This document shows positions 59,110 through 64,000 of a stretch of DNA of 64,000 bases, piece by piece. The stretch lies in contig NW_022145547.1 of NCBI RefSeq assembly GCF_000002235.5, positions 1,112,001-1,176,000 on the forward strand, written 5' to 3'. The position numbers were made by a program, and so were the translations under genes. Positions within the stretch are counted from its first letter, which is position 1. Each line of letters opens with the position of its first letter. The DNA comes from Strongylocentrotus purpuratus (lineage: Eukaryota > Echinodermata > Echinoidea > Camarodonta > Strongylocentrotidae). Under the pieces are notes generated by a model. That model had not been told where the DNA came from and did no database searches. It worked only from the letters and a program-made list of their open reading frames with translations.

Positions 59110-59780
59110 TTATTTATAATGAGTAAAGGATTATTTCGTGACATTGTTACCACTCCCGTCTGATTGCGTGTGTGTAGAGCAGTCATGGAGTGATTTATCT
59201 CCTAGCAATTGGTGACGTAGGATACATGGGAGGCGCTCGGTTTGGGAAACTTTCAGCTTCTTTCATTCGTCAGTTATCTTGCACTTGTTCGGTTTGTTGG
59301 AGAGAGATGACAGTGCGAGTGAGTGTGTGGTGGTGCTATGTCTGACATAACACCGCCACACACCCACACGCACTCCTCTCTCTCCTCAACTAGCCGAATT
59401 TGTGCATTTTAACCGACGGATGGTAGAGGCTGATCGTGACTCGGATCGGGCGTTCCTGCGTCATCTTTTGTTTGGGGATACAATCACACCATGGCTTGTC
59501 TATACACATGCAATGAGATGGGAATGGTAACAATGTGACAAAGCTCATCCTTTTTCTCATTCTATTGCTCACATGGGTACTATTATGATGTTATATTATT
59601 GTAAATATGGAATTTTTGTTATTGTTGTTCATGTAACGAAAAAAAAGAAAAAACCACGAGAAGCAAACAGTAGCTGAACAACAAATAAACCGTGTCTTGA
59701 GTCTTTATTTACCATGTTGATGTTCACGTGCTGGTGTCGAAAACGAATGAGAGATTGAGAGAGAGGGTGATACCGATTCC
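59110..59780. other. Intergenic, no gene recognised
   Basis: An imperfect inverted region at 59300-59380 (gtgtgtggtggtgctatgtc... and 'ataacaccgccacacac') is the only structure noticed. Confidence 0.5.
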
Positions 59781-60070
59781 GATGTAAAACAATGGGAGTG
59801 AAAGCAGGGGCGTCGCTAGACCTTTTTTCAGTGTGTGTGTGGGGGGGGGCACCAATTACCGACAAATACGGTCTACAAATTTTATCCTATAAACCCGGGG
59901 CAGAAAGCTCAGTAAATAATTTTTCCTATGCACTATCTACAATACGTGCGTATGCGCACATTGTCATTTTCCTCGACGACATAAATATACGATTTATTTC
60001 GTAAACTTAGTCAGCATATTAGCCAGCCACGTATACCCCCCCCCCCCTCAATTTGTTTCAATATTTAACA

Positions 60071-60112
<42 letters not shown>

Positions 60113-62002
60113 GCTGAAGGAGGCAAAACAAAAAAGTGTTCCTCCTCCTCCTCCCCACCCCCCCCCTTCCCCCAAGCCACTGAACGAAATATCTGACGAC
60201 GTAATTGTCCAATTTCCCCCCCCCCCCAAAAAAAAAAGCGACATCTCAATGATTCTTTTATTTTTTTAATGAAAAAATAAAAAATAAACTAATTAACAAA
60301 AATAATTAAATAACAATTAAAATTAATTTTTTAAAAATCCGCCCGCCTTCCCCTACTCCAGAAAAGCAATCGAGGAGAATCTTTTTTTTGGGGGGAGGGC
60401 CCTTAGCGTGCGAATCACTTAAAAAAAAACATGTAGAATAATTTTTGACGGAGATTCCGAACATGATAATGATTTTTCTTAGAAATCATTAATAATTCTG
60501 GAATCTAGCTTTAAAAATGACCGACTCAGAACGCTTGGGAAAAAGCCCAGTTTCGGAGCTGTATCGCACAATAGCACATGACGTCACTGCAGGAGCCTCT
60601 CCGGTGAAAAGGAGGGTGATTTAGGCATTACAAAATTTCCCTCCCCTTTTTTTCATTTTCCCGAGGGCAGCGCAATTCTATCGACAATATCCTGACCCAC
60701 CCCAATATCCCCCACCCCCCAACCCCTTTAGCGACGTCCCTGAGTAAAAGCGAGAAATGGGAATAAGTTGAAATGCTGATTTAAAAGACTGAAATGGGAG
60801 AGAGTGAGATAAAAAGGAACAGAGAAAAGGATTGGAGGAGGAGGAATGGTTTAAAAGGTATGCAGCGAGGGGGAATAAACTGGGGGGGGGGGCACTCGTT
60901 TTCCCGAAGGTTCATAATTCCGAAACACAAATTTCCCATGCCTAAGGGTTCATAATTCCGAACATTTTTGGCATTATTACAAAGTTTCGTTATTCTGAAG
61001 GGTTTTCTTTAATATACAAAGGTTCATTATTCCAATGGTTCGTATTTACCAAAAATTAAAAAGGATTAATAATTCCGAAAATGAAAAAGGGTTCCTAAAC
61101 AACAAACAAAGATTAAAAGGAACACAGGAGGCCGAGATAGCACATCCCTCTCTCCCCATAAGAGGTCCAAAAGGGCTCCAGAGAGAGAAAGAGACAGAGA
61201 CAGGGGAAATAGTATAGAAGACAACAAAAGGCAATAGGACAATTTAAAGGACAACTGAAAAAGGAAGGAAGGAGGAGAGGAAAATTAGAAAGAGGGGATA
61301 AGATCGAAATCGGTGATAGAGAGGGTGAAAGATAGTAGGGGGTATCATGATTGATTAATAAGGTGATAAGTGGTGGTCATCTCACCGATTTCGTTTTATT
61401 TTGTGATGTAAAACAATGGGAGTGAAAGCAAAGAATGAAAATTAGTTGAAATGCTGATGAAAAAAGACTGACAAGGGAGAAAAAAATGGAGAGTGAGATA
61501 GAAAGGACCAGAGAAAAGGCTTGGAGGAGGAATGTTTTAGAGGGTATACAGCGAGGGCAAATGAACGGGGGCACTCGTCTTTCCGAAGGGTCGTTTTCCC
61601 GAAGGTTCATAATTCCGAAACACAAATTTCCCATACCTAGGGGTTCATAATTCCGAACATGAAATAGGGTTCGTAATTCCGAAAATGGAAAAAGGTACCT
61701 GCATGTAAACAACAAACGAACCACATCCACCCTCTCCACATAAGAGATCCAAAAGGACTGGAGAGAGATAGAGAAACAGAGACAGAGACAGGGGATAGAG
61801 TAGAAGACAACAAAAGACAATAGGACAATATAAAGGACAACTGAAAAAGAAAAGGAAAGAAAGGAAGGAAGGAAGAGAGGAAAATTAGAAAGAGGGAATA
61901 AGATTGAAATCGGTGATAGAGAGTGAAAGAAAGTAGGGGGTATCATGATTGATTAATAAGGTGATAAGTGGTGGTCATCTCACCGATTTCGTTTTATTTT
62001 CT
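59781..62002. repeat. Tandem duplication of a 0.6-0.7 kb unit, copy 1 interrupted by a hAT-like element
   Basis: Copy 1 is 59781-59804 plus 60743-61403; copy 2 is 61404-62002. Both start 'gatgtaaaacaatgggagtg', include GA-rich DNA, a series of 'ttcataattccgaa' motifs (about 60910-61080 and 61608-61690) and 'gataagtggtggtcatctca'. Open frames on both strands are by-products of this repeat. Confidence 0.9.
59805..60742. mobile_element. hAT-like non-autonomous element, 938 bp
   Basis: Ends CAGGGGCGTCGCTA (left) and CAGGGACGTCGCTA (right, reverse-complemented). Eight-base target duplications are agtgaaag (59797-59804) and agtaaaag (60743-60750). The empty site is preserved in the tandem copy at about 61427 ('gggagtgaaagcaaag'). 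The interior has C runs, an (AT)n run at 60074-60108 and low-complexity AT; no transposase. Confidence 0.93.
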
Positions 62003-62111
62003 GCTTTATATATTAGTTAATTTATTTGTTCGTTTGTTCGCTCGTTGCTCTTTATTTGGATTTTGTTATTGGCTCCCCCTCCGCCTTTTTTCTTTTATTC
62101 ATTGATTGACC

Positions 62112-62161
62112 GTCCCCTCTTTTCAGGTTCTTTCATAGTGAAAGAACCTGAAAAGAGGGGA
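62112..62161. repeat. 49-base near-perfect hairpin
   Basis: Arms 'tcccctcttttcaggttctt' plus 'tca' and their reverse complement, around a three-base loop. Confidence 0.95.
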
Positions 62162-62163
62162 TG

Positions 62164-62352
62164 ACTGACAAAGAAAGCGGACAAAATATACAGTTCCTCA
62201 GGTAGACAAAGGAACATCCCTTCACTGCTATTATGTAAAAATGTGTAGAACAGGTGTCACATGCATATTCACCTTTTTACATAATAGCAGTGAAGGGATG
62301 TTCCTTTGTCTACCTGAGGAACTGTATATTTTGTCCGCTTTCTTTGTCCATC
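62164..62352. mobile_element. Foldback MITE, complete copy
   Basis: Arms of about 80 bases (62167 onward 'gacaaagaaagcggacaaaa'; right arm ending 'ttttgtccgctttctttgtc' at 62348) around a spacer containing 'aacaggtgtcacatgcatat'. A second, partly lost copy is at 63081-63210. Confidence 0.92.
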
Positions 62353-62484
62353 ATATTCATAGTGTTTGCAACCAAGTCGGAAGCAAGTAACCGCACCTGG
62401 AATGACATTCAATTTTACTAAAAATTTGTGGGCAGTTTATTCCCAAGTTTTTATATTCCTGGGGGAAAACATGTATCAAGTACC

Positions 62485-62620
62485 TTGCCAACCCCCCCCC
62501 CCCCACCCCTCCGAAAACAAACAAATAAACAGAAACAAAAACAAAACAGGAAAACTCACTGAGATATGGATGAACAGCTCGCGTCTTATTACGAAAAAAT
62601 AAGACGCGAACCGCTCAAAC
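62485..62620. repeat. C run, A-rich run and a small hairpin
   Basis: A C run near 62493. At 62580-62609 'cgcgtcttatt' and 'aataagacgcg' form an 11-base inverted repeat with a short A-rich loop. Confidence 0.8.
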
Positions 62621-62923
62621 CGCAATGAGAATCGCCCCAAAGTACTTATTTTGGGAAGAAAAACTCGATATTAAGAATATGTCATGTGTATTTCATGTGT
62701 GTCTGACTGCAATAATATTGTACTGACTCACACCTATGGGAATAATAAGCTACTAATCAAAATCAGGAACAATATTTCATAAGCCGAACATCAACTGATA
62801 CACAAACTATGTCATTTAATAACAGAAAACCTTTTAACTATTAACAATACCCGTCTACCTTCCATTTAAATAGGGCCTTCACAATGTGGGAATGAAAGTA
62901 CATGTATTGTTATGTTTTTAAAG

Positions 62924-62943
62924 CAAAAAAAAAAAAAAAAAAA
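62924..62943. repeat. Poly-A tract
   Basis: About 19 A. Confidence 0.9.
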
Positions 62944-63080
62944 TCAATGTCTTTCAAAAAACACTGCGAAGACCTGTCGACGGAAGACATGTCGCGACGT
63001 TGATTACGAAGACTGTTAATGTGCTACGTCGATCAGAGAAGCTAAAATGTTCCGCGTCCTGAACTTGGATAATATGAACA

Positions 63081-63210
63081 TGACTGACAAAGAAAGCGGA
63101 CAAAATATACAGTTCCTCAGGTAGACAAAGGAACATCCCTTCACTGCTATTATGTAAAAAGGTGTAGAACAGGTGTCACATGCATATTCACCTTTTAACA
63201 TAAAGGTTCA
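63081..63210 (+). mobile_element. Foldback MITE, truncated copy
   Basis: Near-identical to the left arm and spacer of 62164-62352 up to 'catgcatattcacctttt', then ends at 'taacataaaggttcatagtg', losing the right arm. The shared 'ttcatagtg' flank suggests the arm was deleted or copied incompletely. Confidence 0.88.
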
Positions 63211-64000
63211 TAGTGTAAACTTCATTTAGTCTGGGAGCGAAAACCCAATCCAGGCATTGACGATACCCGGAAAAGAACTCGGCGACGATGAAAATATCTC
63301 GGTCAGTTGAATCTATTGTTACCAAAATAAAATAGACATAGTTTGTCCGAAATACACCTGTAAAAACTATCGTCGTCGAACAAGGTCAAACGACCTCCAA
63401 AAATGGGTAACAGCATACAATTTCATATCTTAAGATAATGGTATTACAAATGTAATAATTATTTCGTAGCATTTCTTAAACAAAAAATTTAAGTGCATAC
63501 TTTCAAGAAATTCGACAAGAATGACTGTGACAATGTCAAGGGCAAATACCGATGTCCACTCTCGTGACTATCAAGTAAAAACACATCGGAAAGAAAATTC
63601 ACGATATTTACAACTGAATATTTCTTAAAACCTTAAGACATTACTTGATTCATTTTCATAGATATTGACTGTTAAAGAAGACGATGTTTCTATTAATGAA
63701 TAAAAATAAAGTCGTCTACAAACGTATTTGGCATCATTATTCAGTCCAATAACTTTGTCAAAAAATCTCTTATATTTTCTCTTTTGCTAAAAAAAAAAAA
63801 GCTATCATAACCCGATATAAGTACCAGGAAAAAACATAGAGACGAGTTACAAAGCAGCTGTCATACGAAGTGAACAAGGTTACAGGCATCCATTTCTTCT
63901 CCTTTACACAAGAGTGAAACTGCCCAGACAAAATCAGGAAGATGGTAGCTGTTGGGAGCCCGCCCCCCTCCCACTCAGTGTTATTTAGGGTACGCATATG
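63211..64000. other. Intergenic, no gene recognised
   Basis: AT-rich, no coding, RNA or repeat feature recognised. Confidence 0.45.

Noticed and set aside
1-64000. Search for LTR retroelements, retroviral genes or Polintons
   Set aside because: No long terminal repeats, protease, integrase or capsid-like frames were recognised; the retroelement pieces are LINEs and SINEs.

Overview
The window is echinoderm genomic DNA, most likely from a sea urchin. The best evidence is a Toll-like receptor (TLR) carried in one exon, whose TIR domain matches the large sea urchin TLR family as I remember it. The rest fits: AT-rich, intron-rich, and crowded with short non-autonomous DNA transposons, tRNA-derived SINEs with (ATT)n tails, degraded LINE ends, microsatellites and G/C homopolymer runs. 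I see no bacterial gene organisation, rRNA, CRISPR array or LTR retroelement.

Layout. (1) 1.6-4.3 kb: a TLR that looks like a pseudogene (start codon lost, one frameshift), followed at 4.6-5.1 kb by a large inverted repeat made of nested small hairpins. (2) 5-12 kb: SINEs, a MITE, a degenerate 'AAGTGCCCC' tandem repeat and a purine tract. (3) 12.2-15.5 kb: a satellite-like array whose units carry short palindromes, with an 816-bp higher-order repeat between two 671-bp copies of one block. (4) 16.9-33.8 kb: a five-exon plus-strand gene reconstructed here from splice signals and matching reading phases. It has a TATA promoter, two tiny non-coding exons, two exons each encoding a Cys-Cys-Cys-His motif, and a last exon encoding an acidic tail with three 44-residue repeats; the predicted protein has 281 residues. 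Its introns hold a LINE end and several hAT-, Tc1/mariner- and piggyBac-like MITEs. (5) 35.8-57.3 kb: two paralogous copies of a partial gene (exon 'A' at 35.85 and 52.92 kb, segment 'B' at 50.79 and 57.12 kb). The A-B interval of the first copy is filled by a 13-kb satellite (36.7-50.0 kb). The second copy keeps one relic of that satellite plus LINE debris and an 80-bp minisatellite. (6) 58-64 kb: simple repeats, a 28-bp minisatellite, a tandem duplication interrupted in one copy by a hAT-like element (the other copy is the empty site), and two copies of a hairpin MITE.

Only two loci have convincing protein-coding content: the TLR, an innate immune receptor probably no longer functional, and the five-exon Cys/His-acidic gene, whose role I cannot name. 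They show no functional link. Most short open frames elsewhere come from repeats.
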